NCBI RefSeq assembly: GCF_000472425.1 | Contig: NZ_AXAI01000009.1 | Coordinates: forward strand, 124,182 to 188,181 | Direction: 5' to 3' | Length of the DNA: 64,000 bases | Origin: Bradyrhizobium sp. Tv2a-2 | GTDB taxonomy: Bacteria > Pseudomonadota > Alphaproteobacteria > Rhizobiales > Xanthobacteraceae | Shown: positions 28,105-37,607 of the stretch, in pieces | Layout of the letters: every line of letters starts with the position of its first letter | How positions within the stretch are numbered: the first letter of the stretch is position 1 | Made by a program: the position numbers and the translations under genes | Notes under the pieces: generated by a model | The model's database searches: none | What the model was told of the DNA's origin: nothing | The model's input: only the letters and a program-made list of their open reading frames with translations

Positions 28105-28832
28105 ACTTGGGGACGGGGGGTGATGCGTCCGCGGGCAATCGAATTGACCCGCGGCCGGTTCTGATTGTGACTGGTCTGGTGCAGGAGGCTCGTATCGCGG
28201 CCGGCCCAGGCATGGTCGTCGTTTGCTCGAGCAGCGATCCCAAGCAGTTGCGCGCGCTTTTGACCGTGTTCGATCCGAGCACGATACGCGGCGTGATTAG
28301 CTTTGGCGTGGCAGGGGGCCTGGATCCCTCGCTGAAGCCGGGCGACATCGTGCTGGCGACCGAGGTCGTCGCGGGCGACGCGCGCTGGCTGGCCGGACTG
28401 TCCCTGAATGATGAGGTGGTGGCGAATCTCGCGCTGAAGCGCCGCATCGTCCGCGGCGGTCTTGCCGGCGCCGAGGAAGTTGTCGTGCAGCAGGCCCGCA
28501 AGGCGGCGCTGTGGCTGCAGACCGGTGCCGCCGCGGTCGACATGGAGAGCCATATCGCGGCGGCCTATGCAGCCGACGCCGGCCTTCCGTTCGCAGCATT
28601 GCGGGTGATCAGCGATTCGGCCCAGCGTTCGCTGCCGACGCTGGCGAAATCGGCGATTCGTCCCGATGGCAAGATCGACCTGCGCAAGATCCTGAGCGGA
28701 GTAGTGCGCAATCCCAGCGCGCTTAGCGCGCTGGTCTCGACTGGCATCGATTTCAACCGCGCGCTGCGCTCCTTACGCGGCTGTCGAAGCTTTCTGCTGG
28801 GCAGCGAGGGCTTCGTCACGGCGGATATCTGA
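28101..28832 (+). CDS. hpnG: Hopanoid nucleosidase/phosphorylase HpnG
   Basis: 243 residues. HpnG removes adenine from adenosylhopane to give ribosylhopane (or its phosphate), the second step of side-chain formation after HpnH. It belongs to the purine-nucleoside phosphorylase/MTAN family: GVAGGLDPSLKPGDIVLATEV near residue 72 and a nucleoside-binding AAVDMESHIAAAYA near residue 148. The GTG start overlaps the shc stop. Its last 60 bases overlap the convergent hpnH, so the last 20 codons of HpnG lie antisense to the HpnH C-terminus. Confidence 0.92.
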   Translation: MNLGTGGDASAGNRIDPRPVLIVTGLVQEARIAAGPGMVVVCSSSDPKQLRALLTVFDPSTIRGVISFGVAGGLDPSLKPGDIVLATEVVAGDARWLAGLSLNDEVVANLALKRRIVRGGLAGAEEVVVQQARKAALWLQTGAAAVDMESHIAAAYAADAGLPFAALRVISDSAQRSLPTLAKSAIRPDGKIDLRKILSGVVRNPSALSALVSTGIDFNRALRSLRGCRSFLLGSEGFVTADI

Positions 28833-29921
28833 GAGCTTCTTCTGGACCTGCTCTGAGAAGATGTACTGGGCTGGGCGCTGCTTGGAGAGGTCGATTTCCG
28901 GCGCCATCGGTCCGGTCGTGCGGATGCCGCGCATCGCCACCCACATCGCCTTGATCGGGTTGTTCAGCGAGGCGATCGCCGCCGTCGGTTCGTAGCCGCA
29001 ATGGGCCATGCAATCGGCGCACTTTTCATACTTGCCGGTGCCATAGGTATCCCAGTCGGTGGTGTCCATCAGCTCCTTGAAGGTCTTGGCATAGCCTTCG
29101 CCGAGCAGATAACACGGCTTCTGCCAGCCGAAGATATTGCGCGCGGGCATGCCCCAGGGCGTGCATTCGAAGTTCTGATTCCCGGCCAGGAAGTCCAGGA
29201 AGAGGCCGGAATGCATGAAGTTCCACTTCTTGCCCTTGCCCAGCGCAAAGACATCGCGGAACAGTTTCTTGGTCTTGGTGCGGTTGAGGAAGTGTTCCTG
29301 ATCGGGCGCGCGCTCATAGGCATAGCCCGGCGACATCGACACGCCGACACCAAGCTCGCTGCAGAAATCGAGGTATTTCGCGATCTCTTCCGCCGGATGT
29401 CCATCGAAGATGGTGGCATTGACGTTGACGGTGAAGCCCTTGGCCGTCGCGGCCTTGATCGCCGAGACCGCCTTGTCGAACACGCCCTTCTGCGACACCG
29501 CCTTGTCGTGGTGGTCGCGCAACCCGTCGAGATGCACTGAGAAGAACAGGTAGGGGGAGGGCTCGAACAAATGCAGCTTCTTCTCCAGAAGCAGTGCGTT
29601 GGTGCACAGCGAGACGAACTTCTTCCGGGCCACGAGGCCCTTCACGATCTCGCCGATGTCCTTGTGGATCAGCGGCTCGCCGCCGGGGATTGCCACCATC
29701 GGCGCACCGCATTCGTCAGCGGCGTCCAGGCACTCCTGTACCGTCATGCGGCGGTTGAGGATGGCATCGGGATAGTCGATCTTGCCGCAGCCGGCGCAGG
29801 CGAGGTTGCAGCGGAACAAGGGTTCCAGCATCAGCACGAGGGGATAGCGCTTGCGGCCAAGCATCTTCTGCTTGATGAGATAGCCGCCGATGCGCAGCTC
29901 CTTCAGGAACGGTATTGCCAT
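28773..29921 (-). CDS. hpnH: Adenosyl-hopene transferase HpnH (radical SAM)
   Basis: 382 residues. HpnH adds a 5'-deoxyadenosyl group to hopene, making adenosylhopane, the entry to all extended (C35) hopanoids. The radical SAM cysteines are C38, C42 and C45 (CNLACAGC), with a GGEPLIHKDIGE segment near residue 95 and an additional C-terminal cysteine cluster (CADCMAHCGYE). I use the ATG at 29921, preceded by GAGAAAG; a TTG six codons upstream is less likely. The 3' end overlaps hpnG by 60 nt. ispH starts the same transcription unit 44 bp upstream. Confidence 0.95.
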   Translation of the reverse strand: MAIPFLKELRIGGYLIKQKMLGRKRYPLVLMLEPLFRCNLACAGCGKIDYPDAILNRRMTVQECLDAADECGAPMVAIPGGEPLIHKDIGEIVKGLVARKKFVSLCTNALLLEKKLHLFEPSPYLFFSVHLDGLRDHHDKAVSQKGVFDKAVSAIKAATAKGFTVNVNATIFDGHPAEEIAKYLDFCSELGVGVSMSPGYAYERAPDQEHFLNRTKTKKLFRDVFALGKGKKWNFMHSGLFLDFLAGNQNFECTPWGMPARNIFGWQKPCYLLGEGYAKTFKELMDTTDWDTYGTGKYEKCADCMAHCGYEPTAAIASLNNPIKAMWVAMRGIRTTGPMAPEIDLSKQRPAQYIFSEQVQKKLSDIRRDEALAAQQKASTAA

Positions 29922-29965
29922 TACGGGTTTCTTTCTCAACTTGACAACTCGAAGCAGTTGGCCGC

Positions 29966-30922
29966 TCAGCTCGCCGCAAGTTCGGCAGGCAAGCGGAATT
30001 CAATGTTCTCCTCCCGGCCCGGAAGCACCGAGACGGTCACCGGTCGGATGCGCCGTAGCGCCTCGATCACGTCATCGACCAGGACTTCCGGCGCCGAGGC
30101 GCCGGCGGTAATACCGACTGCCCTGGCGTCCCTCAGCCAGTCCGGGTTCAGTTCGCTCCCATCCGCAATCAAATAACTCGCGACCCCGGCCTCGGTGCCG
30201 ATTTCGCGTAAGCGATTCGAATTGGAGCTATTGGCGGCCCCCACCACCAGAATGACATCCACCAGCTTGCTCAGGTCCCTTACCGCAGATTGGCGGTTCT
30301 GTGTCGCATAGCAGATATCCCGGATGTCCGGGCCTTGAATATCTGTAAATTTGGCCCGAAGAGCTACGATTATGTGCTTGGTGTCATCTACGGACAACGT
30401 TGTCTGGGTGATGTAGGCGACCGGCGTGTCCCTGGTCAGGGTTAACGCTGTCACATCCTCGACGCTCTGCACCAAAATGACCGGGCCGGGAACCTGGCCC
30501 ATGGTTCCCTCGACCTCGGGATGGCCGGCATGGCCGATCAGGATCACGGTCCGGCCCCTCGACACATAGAGCTTGCCCTGGTTATGGACCTTGGTGACCA
30601 GGGGGCAGGTGGCGTTGAGCACCGGCAAGCCCCGCTCTGTGGCTTCCTTCTCGACCGAGCGCGCCACGCCGTGGGCGCTGAACACCGTTACCGCCAGCGG
30701 CGGGACCTCAGAGAGGTCCTCAACAAAGATCGCGCCCTTGTTTTTCAGGCTTTCGACGACGTATTTGTTGTGCACGATCTCGTGGCGCACATAGACCGGC
30801 GGACCATACTTCTCCAGGGCCCGTTCGACGATCTCGATGGCGCGCACCACGCCCGCGCAAAAGCCCCGCGGCTGGGCGAGATACAACTGTATCGGATGCC
30901 CGCTGTCTGCACTCAAACTCAT
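29966..30922 (-). CDS. ispH: 4-hydroxy-3-methylbut-2-enyl diphosphate reductase
   Basis: 318 residues. IspH (LytB) is the last enzyme of the non-mevalonate pathway, making IPP and DMAPP. Three conserved cysteines for the iron-sulfur cluster are visible: in RGFCAGVVRAIEI (C22), NATCPLVTKVH (about 105) and ICYATQNRQSAV (about 203). AEGSELNPDWL-like and GASAPEVLVDDVIE segments near the end are also typical. It supplies C5 units for farnesyl diphosphate and so for hopanoids, which fits its place directly upstream of hpnH. This may be a second genomic copy; only one is in the window. Confidence 0.95.
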   Translation of the reverse strand: MSLSADSGHPIQLYLAQPRGFCAGVVRAIEIVERALEKYGPPVYVRHEIVHNKYVVESLKNKGAIFVEDLSEVPPLAVTVFSAHGVARSVEKEATERGLPVLNATCPLVTKVHNQGKLYVSRGRTVILIGHAGHPEVEGTMGQVPGPVILVQSVEDVTALTLTRDTPVAYITQTTLSVDDTKHIIVALRAKFTDIQGPDIRDICYATQNRQSAVRDLSKLVDVILVVGAANSSNSNRLREIGTEAGVASYLIADGSELNPDWLRDARAVGITAGASAPEVLVDDVIEALRRIRPVTVSVLPGREENIEFRLPAELAAS

Positions 30923-31361
30923 TACCCATCACCCTTTCGAATGGTGCCGATGCTGCAATATCCGCACCACCACGCCCCTTGTCCCGTCCGTCCCCGCTGC
31001 ACGGAGGTACTGCGCTTTGTGTCAAAAATTCATCTGTCAGAAAAGGGGCGGAACTGCTCAGAAAGAGGTAGTGCCCCGCTGAGGTATTTAGGTAATCGAG
31101 TATAAGTCTTTAAAATAAAATGACTAAAATCTTGACCTGTTCGTTACTTTACCGCCGGTCAACCCCGCTATATCAGCGGCGATCATCGGGCCCTGTTGCC
31201 TCGGGCCTCTCCGCCCCAAATCCCCAGAGGAAAATGCTTTAAAGACAGGCTCGCTCGGCTTACGAAGCTCGGCTTGGCAGCGGACGTTTCCGCAGACTGT
31301 CTTCTGGGGCTACCTGACCGGCCGATTTCCGGCAGTTTCTTAAACATTGGAAAGCAAAGAA
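30923..31361. other. Divergent promoter region between ispH and hpnN
   Basis: A 440-bp spacer that must hold promoters for both ispH-hpnH and hpnN. It includes a locally AT-rich patch at about 31095-31155 (AAAATAAAATGAC and a TTGACC hexamer), but I could not place a convincing -35/-10 pair in either direction. No coding frame is supported. Confidence 0.5.
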
Positions 31362-33950
31362 GTGCTGACACGTAGCGTCGTCTCGATCGTTAGGATCTGT
31401 ACCCGATTTGCCGTTCTGACCGTGCTTGTCGGACTAATTCTGGCGGTGGCGGCGGGTTTCTACACGGCACGACATTTTTCCATCAACACCGACATCAACA
31501 CGCTGATCTCCGACAAGCTGGACTGGCGGCAGCGTGACCAGGAGTTCGACCGCGCCTTCGACCGCGACAGCACGATCCTGGCGGTGGTGGAAGCGCCCAC
31601 CCCGGAGCTGACCTCCACGGCGGCGGCTGCGCTGCTGGACAGGCTCAAGGGCGACACCACGCATTTCCGGTCGATGCAGGCGCTTGGCTGGGGCGAGTTC
31701 TTCGACAGGGAGGGGCTGTTATTCCTGTCGACCGAGGAGGTCGGCAAGGCTACCAGTCAATTCGAGGCAGCTGCACCCCTGGTCGAGATCATGGCCGGCG
31801 ACCCCTCGATCCGTGGCCTGACTGGCGCGCTGGAAACCGGGCTTGCCGGCGTCAAGCGCGGCCAGGTCAAGCTCGACAACACCGCGCGGCCTTTCAACAT
31901 GATCGCGCAGACGGTCGAGGACGTGCTCAACAAGGGCAAGGCCAATTTCTCCTGGCGCGAACTCACCAGCGACCAGCCGCTCACCGATTCCGACAAGCGC
32001 GCTTTCATCGAATTCAAGCCGGTCCTCGACTACAACGCACTCGAGCCCGGCAAGGACGCCACGGACGCGATCCGCAACGCCGCCGTTGCGCTCGACTTTC
32101 CCGGCAAATATCAGGCGCGGGTGCGTTTGACCGGGCCCGTTCCCATCGCGAACGAGGAATACTCGACCGTACAGGAGGGCGCGATTTTCAACGGCATCGG
32201 CACCGTAGTCGTCGTGCTGTTCATCCTGTGGCTCGCGCTGCACTCGGCCAAGATCATCTTCGCGGTGTTCGTCAACCTCTTCGTCGGCCTGTCGATCACG
32301 ACCGCGGCGGGGCTTGCGATGGTAGGATCGCTGAACCTGTTGTCCATTGCGTTCGCCGTGCTGTTCGTGGGGTTGGGCGTTGACTTCGGCATTCAGTACA
32401 GCGTTCGCTACCGCTCGGAGCGCTACAAGAACGACAACCTCGAGGAGGCGTTGGAGGAGGGGGCACGGCGCGCCGCCGTGCCGCTGTCGCTTGCCGCGAT
32501 GGCCACTGCAGCGGGCTTCCTCTGCTTCCTGCCGACCGCCTACAAGGGCATTTCCGAGCTCGGCGAGATCGCTGGCATCGGTATGCTGATCGCGTTTGTC
32601 TCCAGCATCACCGTGCTGCCGGCGCTTTTGAAATTGCTCAACCCGCCCGGTGAGAAGGAGCCGGTGGGCTATGCCTTCCTCGCGCCCGTCGATCATTTCC
32701 TGGAGAACCACCGCGTCCTGATCGTCGGTGGCACACTGGCGGTGGCGCTCGCCGGGCTGCCGCTGCTCTATTTCATGCGGTTCGACTTCAACCCGATGCA
32801 TTTGCGCAATCCCAATGCGGAGTCGATTGCAACCTATCTCGACCTGCGCAAGGACCCGAACACCGGTGCTAGCGCCATCGACGTGCTGACGCATTCCGAC
32901 GCCGAGGCCAGGCAGATCGCGGCGCGTCTTGAGAAGCTGCCCGAAGTGCTTCGCGTGATGTGGCTGGAGAGTTTCGTGCCGGAAGACCAGGCTTCGAAGC
33001 TCAAGTTGATCGCGCAGGCAGCGAAAACGTTGGAGCCGGCGCTCAATCCGGATTCCGTCGATGCCCCACCGTCCGACCAGGAGAACGTGGATTCGCTGAA
33101 GAGCTCGGTCGAGAGCCTGCGTCGGACCGCAGGCAGCGGGAAGGGGCCGGGAGCGGTCGCTTCCCGCCGGCTCGCCGACGCCCTGGATAAGCTTGCCGCA
33201 TCCAACGAGGCGACTCGCAACCAGGCGGAGGCGGTGTTCGTTACGCCGATGAATGTCGTGTTCGACCAGCTCAAGAACGTGCTGCAAGCGCAGCCGGTCA
33301 GCCTCAACACGCTTCCGCCGGAATTGGTATCGGCCTGGAAGAGCAAGGACGGCTTGCTACGGGTCGAGGCGTCGCCGCGCGGCGACCCCAACGACAACGA
33401 CAATCTGCGCAAATTCGCCAGCGCCGTGCTCGCCGCCGAACCGACCGCGATCGGCGGTCCGGTCTCGATCCTGAAGTCGGGCGACACGGTGGTCGAGGCC
33501 TTCATCCACGCCGGCATCTATGCGCTGGTGGTGATCGGCGCATTGCTCTGGATCACGCTACGGCGCCTTACAGATGTGGCGATGACCCTGGTTCCGCTGC
33601 TCGTTGCGGGCGCGGTGACGCTGGAAATCTGCGTGCTGATCGGGCTGCCGCTGAATTTCGCCAACATCGTTGCGCTACCGCTTCTGCTCGGTATCGGCGT
33701 CGCCTTCAAGATTTACTATGTCACGGCGTGGCGTTCGGGCAGGACAAACCTGCTGCAGACCAGCCTGACACGGGCGATCTTTTTCAGCGCGCTCACCACG
33801 GCGACCGCGTTCGGCAGCCTGTGGCTGTCGAGCCATCCCGGCACGTCCAGCATGGGCAAGCTGCTCGCGCTGTCGCTGGTGACAACGCTCGCCGCTGTCT
33901 TGCTGTTTCAGCCGGCGCTAATGGGCAAACCGCGCGAGATCCGGGAGTAG
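31362..33950 (+). CDS. hpnN: Hopanoid transporter HpnN (RND family)
   Basis: About 862 residues. HpnN is the inner-membrane RND transporter needed to move hopanoids to the outer membrane. The first membrane helix is near residues 12-35 (FAVLTVLVGLILAVAAGFY). A periplasmic loop follows, then helix blocks near 280-420 (VVVLFILWLALHS, AFAVLFVGLGVDFGIQYS) and again near 710-850. The GTG at 31362 follows GGAAAG by 7 nt and is my choice; a TTG at 31347 would add five residues. It is separate from the biosynthetic operon, with its own divergent promoter region. Its last 33 bases overlap the convergent DUF2147 gene. Confidence 0.93.
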   Translation: MLTRSVVSIVRICTRFAVLTVLVGLILAVAAGFYTARHFSINTDINTLISDKLDWRQRDQEFDRAFDRDSTILAVVEAPTPELTSTAAAALLDRLKGDTTHFRSMQALGWGEFFDREGLLFLSTEEVGKATSQFEAAAPLVEIMAGDPSIRGLTGALETGLAGVKRGQVKLDNTARPFNMIAQTVEDVLNKGKANFSWRELTSDQPLTDSDKRAFIEFKPVLDYNALEPGKDATDAIRNAAVALDFPGKYQARVRLTGPVPIANEEYSTVQEGAIFNGIGTVVVVLFILWLALHSAKIIFAVFVNLFVGLSITTAAGLAMVGSLNLLSIAFAVLFVGLGVDFGIQYSVRYRSERYKNDNLEEALEEGARRAAVPLSLAAMATAAGFLCFLPTAYKGISELGEIAGIGMLIAFVSSITVLPALLKLLNPPGEKEPVGYAFLAPVDHFLENHRVLIVGGTLAVALAGLPLLYFMRFDFNPMHLRNPNAESIATYLDLRKDPNTGASAIDVLTHSDAEARQIAARLEKLPEVLRVMWLESFVPEDQASKLKLIAQAAKTLEPALNPDSVDAPPSDQENVDSLKSSVESLRRTAGSGKGPGAVASRRLADALDKLAASNEATRNQAEAVFVTPMNVVFDQLKNVLQAQPVSLNTLPPELVSAWKSKDGLLRVEASPRGDPNDNDNLRKFASAVLAAEPTAIGGPVSILKSGDTVVEAFIHAGIYALVVIGALLWITLRRLTDVAMTLVPLLVAGAVTLEICVLIGLPLNFANIVALPLLLGIGVAFKIYYVTAWRSGRTNLLQTSLTRAIFFSALTTATAFGSLWLSSHPGTSSMGKLLALSLVTTLAAVLLFQPALMGKPREIRE

Positions 33951-34562
33951 GCAAATATCGCCGACGGGATCGCTGGGGCGGAGCGCCGCCTGCTTCTGGC
34001 CGGCAGGTGGCGTGGCCGCACCGGCAGTGCCCGTAGTCTTGGGTGCTGAAGCGGGGGCGGCCGCGCTGTTTGTCTGCCCCTTGGGCGCGCTGCTCTTGGC
34101 TATGCCCTCCTTGGCCATGCTGTTCACGGGGCTCGAGGGAATCGGCGGGGCGACACGGGTCCAGGTCTCGCCGCCGCAGAGAAAGCCGAGCACGCAGCCC
34201 TGGATTTCGAGATGATTGGCGTCGGCCGGGGTGATGGTGGAACTATAGGTCTGGCCGTCCTTGGCGTTGTAGACTTGGCCTTCCCACCGTTCGGCGCCCG
34301 GCTTCCGCTTCATATCGAGAAGGATCGGCATACCCAGCGTCGGCCTGTTTCGTTTTGATGCATCCGGATTGTTGGTGTCGCGTCCGCCTGACTCTTTTTC
34401 CCAAGCCACGACGCCCCACATGCTGCCATTGCATTGTGCAACTCTGATATTTGCGACACCATCAGCAACGCGCCAGTCGCCGGTCGGGTCGAGGGCAAAA
34501 GCCGGCGCAGCGCCACTCAAAAGAACAATTCCCGCAAGAATACTGGTCGTGCGAAGGGGCAT
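33918..34562 (-). CDS. DUF2147-family exported protein
   Basis: 214 residues. A signal peptide (residues 1-24, ending GAAPAFA) is followed by a DUF2147 domain of about 110 residues (DPTGDWRVADGVANIRV, MWGVVAWEKE, LGMPILLDM, CVLGFLCGGETWTR). A Pro/Ala/Lys-rich tail of about 70 residues follows that is probably disordered. DUF2147 proteins are secreted beta-rich proteins without a firm function, often near lipid or envelope genes. The gene overlaps the hpnN 3' end by 33 nt and sits between hpnN and hpnO, so an envelope role is plausible. I start at the ATG at 34562, where the signal peptide begins. Confidence 0.85.
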   Translation of the reverse strand: MPLRTTSILAGIVLLSGAAPAFALDPTGDWRVADGVANIRVAQCNGSMWGVVAWEKESGGRDTNNPDASKRNRPTLGMPILLDMKRKPGAERWEGQVYNAKDGQTYSSTITPADANHLEIQGCVLGFLCGGETWTRVAPPIPSSPVNSMAKEGIAKSSAPKGQTNSAAAPASAPKTTGTAGAATPPAGQKQAALRPSDPVGDICLLPDLARFAH

Positions 34563-34692
34563 GCAAATGGCCTTTCTTGGGCGGTGCAACATGGCCTAAA
34601 CCTGGACTTGCTTTGACGGTGCGAATGAGGGCAAAACGCCGCATTGACCGTTTTCAGTTGACGAAATAGCCATCAACCGAAGTATGTAGCTG

Positions 34693-36084
34693 ATGCTAAG
34701 TCCGAATCTAGACGTTTCCGAGATGTTTGTGGAGCGCCAGGCGCAACGCAGCGCGATGCACGCGCGCCATCTCAATGAACAGTTCGTCCGCGTACTTAAA
34801 ACCATCGGGTACGACGTTGGTTTCCAGAAGGGCCAGGGGCAATATCTGTATGACCGCGATGGAGCGCGTTATCTCGACCTTCTGAGCGGCTTTGGCGTCT
34901 TCGCGATCGGACGCAATCATCCGGCGCTCCGCGCGGCTTTGAAGAGCGTCCTGGACAGCGACCTGCCGAATCTTGTCCAATTCGACGTGTCGACCCTTGC
35001 CGGCGTCCTGGCCGAGCGCCTGCTCAAGCTTGTTCCCTATCTGGACAAGGTGTTTTTCGCCAATTCCGGTGCCGAGACGGTGGAGGCGGCGATCAAGTTT
35101 GCGCGCGGCGCCACCGGGCGTCCGGGCATCGTGTATTGCAGCCACGCCTATCACGGCCTGTCCTATGGCGCCCTCTCTTTGACGGACGACCCGAACTTCC
35201 GCAAGGGTTTTGAGCCGCTGTTGCCGGGCTGCACCCCGATCCCGTTCAACGATCTGGCTGCGCTCGAGCAGGCATTGTCTTCCCGCGAGATCGGCGGCTT
35301 CATCGTCGAGCCGATCCAGGGCAAGGGCGTCAACATGCCGACCGACGAGTTCCTGCCGGGCGCGGCCGCGCTCTGCAAGAAATACGGCACGTTGTTCATT
35401 GCCGACGAGATCCAGACCGGCATGGGCCGGACCGGCCGTTTTCTCGCGGTCGAGCACTGGAATGTCGAGCCTGACATGGTGCTGTTGTCGAAGGCGCTGT
35501 CGGGCGGCCATGTTCCGGTTGGCGCGCTGCTGACGCGCAAGAACATCTTTGACAAGATCTTCAACCAGATGGACCGTGCTGTCGTGCACGGCTCAACATT
35601 TGCGAAAAACGACCTCGCGATGGCCGCCGGCATCGCCACGTTGGAAGTGCTCGAGGCGGAAAAGTTGATCGAGGCGGCGGCCAAGCGTGGCGCCGAGCTC
35701 CGGCTTGCGCTCACGCGCCTCGTGCCCGGTTACGAGCTGATGAAAGAGGTTCGCGGCAAGGGGCTGATGATCGGCGTCGAGTTCGGCCCGCCGAAGTCGC
35801 TGCGGCTGAAGGCTTCCTGGAACGTGCTGGAGACCGCGAGCAAGGGCCTGTTCTGCCAGCTCATCACCGTGCCGCTGTTCAAGGATCACAAGATTCTCAC
35901 CCAGGTCGCCGGCCACGGCAGCCACACCATCAAGCTGTTGCCGTCGCTCAATATCACCGAAGATGACTGCAAGTGGATCGAGACGGCGTTCGATCAGGTG
36001 ATCGCCGCAAGCCACAAGGTCCCCGGTGCGATCTGGTCGCTCGGCAAGACGCTGGTCGACAACGCGGTGCGCAAGTCGGCATAG
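34693..36084 (+). CDS. hpnO: Hopanoid aminotransferase HpnO
   Basis: 463 residues. HpnO is a class III PLP-dependent aminotransferase thought to make aminobacteriohopanetriol (aminotriol) from the ribosylhopane-derived aldehyde. The PLP lysine is K267 (LLSKALSGGHVPVGA). Family segments include the FFANSGAETVEAAIKFAR block near residue 121 and FIADEIQTGMGRTGRF near 234. An N-terminal extension (about 40 residues, RHLNEQFVRVLKTIGYDVGFQKGQG) is typical of HpnO relative to ornithine aminotransferases. It stands alone downstream of the DUF2147 gene with a 130-bp promoter space. Its position in the hopanoid region strengthens the assignment. Confidence 0.9.
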   Translation: MLSPNLDVSEMFVERQAQRSAMHARHLNEQFVRVLKTIGYDVGFQKGQGQYLYDRDGARYLDLLSGFGVFAIGRNHPALRAALKSVLDSDLPNLVQFDVSTLAGVLAERLLKLVPYLDKVFFANSGAETVEAAIKFARGATGRPGIVYCSHAYHGLSYGALSLTDDPNFRKGFEPLLPGCTPIPFNDLAALEQALSSREIGGFIVEPIQGKGVNMPTDEFLPGAAALCKKYGTLFIADEIQTGMGRTGRFLAVEHWNVEPDMVLLSKALSGGHVPVGALLTRKNIFDKIFNQMDRAVVHGSTFAKNDLAMAAGIATLEVLEAEKLIEAAAKRGAELRLALTRLVPGYELMKEVRGKGLMIGVEFGPPKSLRLKASWNVLETASKGLFCQLITVPLFKDHKILTQVAGHGSHTIKLLPSLNITEDDCKWIETAFDQVIAASHKVPGAIWSLGKTLVDNAVRKSA

Positions 36085-36182
36085 ACCACGACGCATGTCG
36101 TCTGTAGCCCGCGCGGGGGCAGCGATACGCGGGGACATTGCTTCCGGATATCGGTCGCGCTCATCCGCGCAACACGGCCCAA

Positions 36183-36959
36183 TTATCCCTCCGTATTCGT
36201 CCGCGCGGCCGCCTCGAACTTGTCGCTGAACTCGACGAGCTCGTCGGCGCCGATGTCGCTGATCGCCCAGAAATTCAGGCCGCGCTCGCTCCAGGTACGG
36301 ATGTTGAAACCCTGAATGGTTTCGGTGCGGGCCGGGCGGCGCGCGGTGCTGGACGTCTGTGCCACGAACAGGTTGATCACATGCGCGCGCCGCTTGTAGA
36401 CCACCGCACCGATGGGACGGGCATCGACATAATCAAGCCGGCCGCCGATCAGCGTAAAGCCCTGCGCGGTGAGATCGATCACGGGCGGCGCTACGTCGAG
36501 CCTGCCGTTGAACCAGGGCTTTACAGTGTGCTGGTCGGTCGAGAGTACGTCGGTCAGATGGCCGGCCTGCAGCGAGCGCAAATGCGCAGACACGATCTCG
36601 GAATTGATGCGTTCCTGGTCGTCGTTGCGCAGCACGATGGCGAACAGTCCGGTCGCGGCGATGGCCGAAAGGCCCGAGCCGAGCGCAAAGCCGCGCAGCA
36701 CGTTGCGGCGGCTTGGCGCGGCCGCAACTAGCATCGTTGGTTTCGGCAGCGCCGCCTCGACGCGAAGGCGCAGGCTCTGCGGCGCGCTGTAGCGTAGATC
36801 AGCGCTTGCGATGGCTTGGCTCATCTGGCGGTAGGCGGCAAGCGAAGCTGCGCAACGCGGGCATTGCGCGACATGGGCTTCGACCTCGCGCGCGTGCCCG
36901 GCGTCGAGCTCGCCGTCGATCAGCGCATGAATGAGGATTTCGGCTTCGTCGCAGGTCAT
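36183..36959 (-). CDS. Zinc-type membrane anti-sigma factor
   Basis: 258 residues. The N-terminal zinc-binding anti-sigma motif HxxxCxxC is present at H29, C33 and C36 (HVAQCPRC), preceded by EAEILIHALIDGELDAGHA. A single membrane helix lies near residues 95-118 (GLSAIAATGLFAIVL). The remainder of about 140 residues is presumably periplasmic. The start ATG overlaps the end of the sigma gene by 4 nt, the usual sigma/anti-sigma coupling. It should hold the sigma factor at the membrane and release it on an envelope signal; the signal is not known. Confidence 0.88.
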   Translation of the reverse strand: MTCDEAEILIHALIDGELDAGHAREVEAHVAQCPRCAASLAAYRQMSQAIASADLRYSAPQSLRLRVEAALPKPTMLVAAAPSRRNVLRGFALGSGLSAIAATGLFAIVLRNDDQERINSEIVSAHLRSLQAGHLTDVLSTDQHTVKPWFNGRLDVAPPVIDLTAQGFTLIGGRLDYVDARPIGAVVYKRRAHVINLFVAQTSSTARRPARTETIQGFNIRTWSERGLNFWAISDIGADELVEFSDKFEAAARTNTEG

Positions 36960-37516
36960 TTGGTCGGCTCCTGTTCCGCCATCCATGCCGAACGCAGCAT
37001 GGCGCGGGCCCGCGCGAGACGGGACATCACGGTACCGACCGGAGCCCCGACCGCGTCGGCAATTTCGCGGTAGGACAGATTGTTGATCTCGCGCAGCACG
37101 AACGTCTCGCGGAATGGTTCGGCGAGCGCGTCGATCAGCCTGCGAACGGCGCTGGCGTCGCGCTCGCGCAGGATCTGCGCTTCCGGCGTCTCCTGGGTCT
37201 CGTGCCAGAGCGGCGTTTGCTCCGCCGTCTCAACGGTGTCGTCGACCGTGGTTGCGGGAGATGCGGCGCGGCGCGCGAATTCAGCGCGGCAGACATTGCG
37301 CAGGATCGCGAACAGCCACGGTTTGATGGCTGGCCCGCGATAGGTGTCGAAGTGCTTCAGCGCGCGCAGGTAGCATTCCTGCACCGCGTCCTCGGCGTCC
37401 GACGCATCGCGCAACAGGTAGCGTGCGAGGGTGTAGACGTCGTCCAGATAAGGCAGCGTCATTTCGCGAAAACGCCGCGCCTTGTCGGGGTCGTTGTCGA
37501 GACTCGAGACCGGCAT
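36956..37516 (-). CDS. ECF RNA polymerase sigma factor
   Basis: About 186 residues. Region 2 is seen near residues 15-60 (LPYLDDVYTLARYLLRD, AEDAVQECYLRALKHFDTYRG) and region 4 near 120-180 (FRETFVLREINNLSYREIADAVG, TVMSRLARARAMLR). It is the last but one gene of a minus-strand run: metallophosphoesterase, cupredoxin, sigma, anti-sigma. The start is not certain: an ATG at 37582 with an AAGG seven bases upstream would add 22 residues. I chose the ATG at 37516 because the family fold starts just after it. Its regulon probably includes the upstream genes. Confidence 0.88.
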   Translation of the reverse strand: MPVSSLDNDPDKARRFREMTLPYLDDVYTLARYLLRDASDAEDAVQECYLRALKHFDTYRGPAIKPWLFAILRNVCRAEFARRAASPATTVDDTVETAEQTPLWHETQETPEAQILRERDASAVRRLIDALAEPFRETFVLREINNLSYREIADAVGAPVGTVMSRLARARAMLRSAWMAEQEPTK

Positions 37517-37607
37517 CGCCTTTTTTCCGGCGGTTTCTGAAAGTGCGCTTGCCCGGCCGGTGGCGACCCACCGGCCGGACATCATGGTGATGCCTTGGTT
37601 TGCGGCG

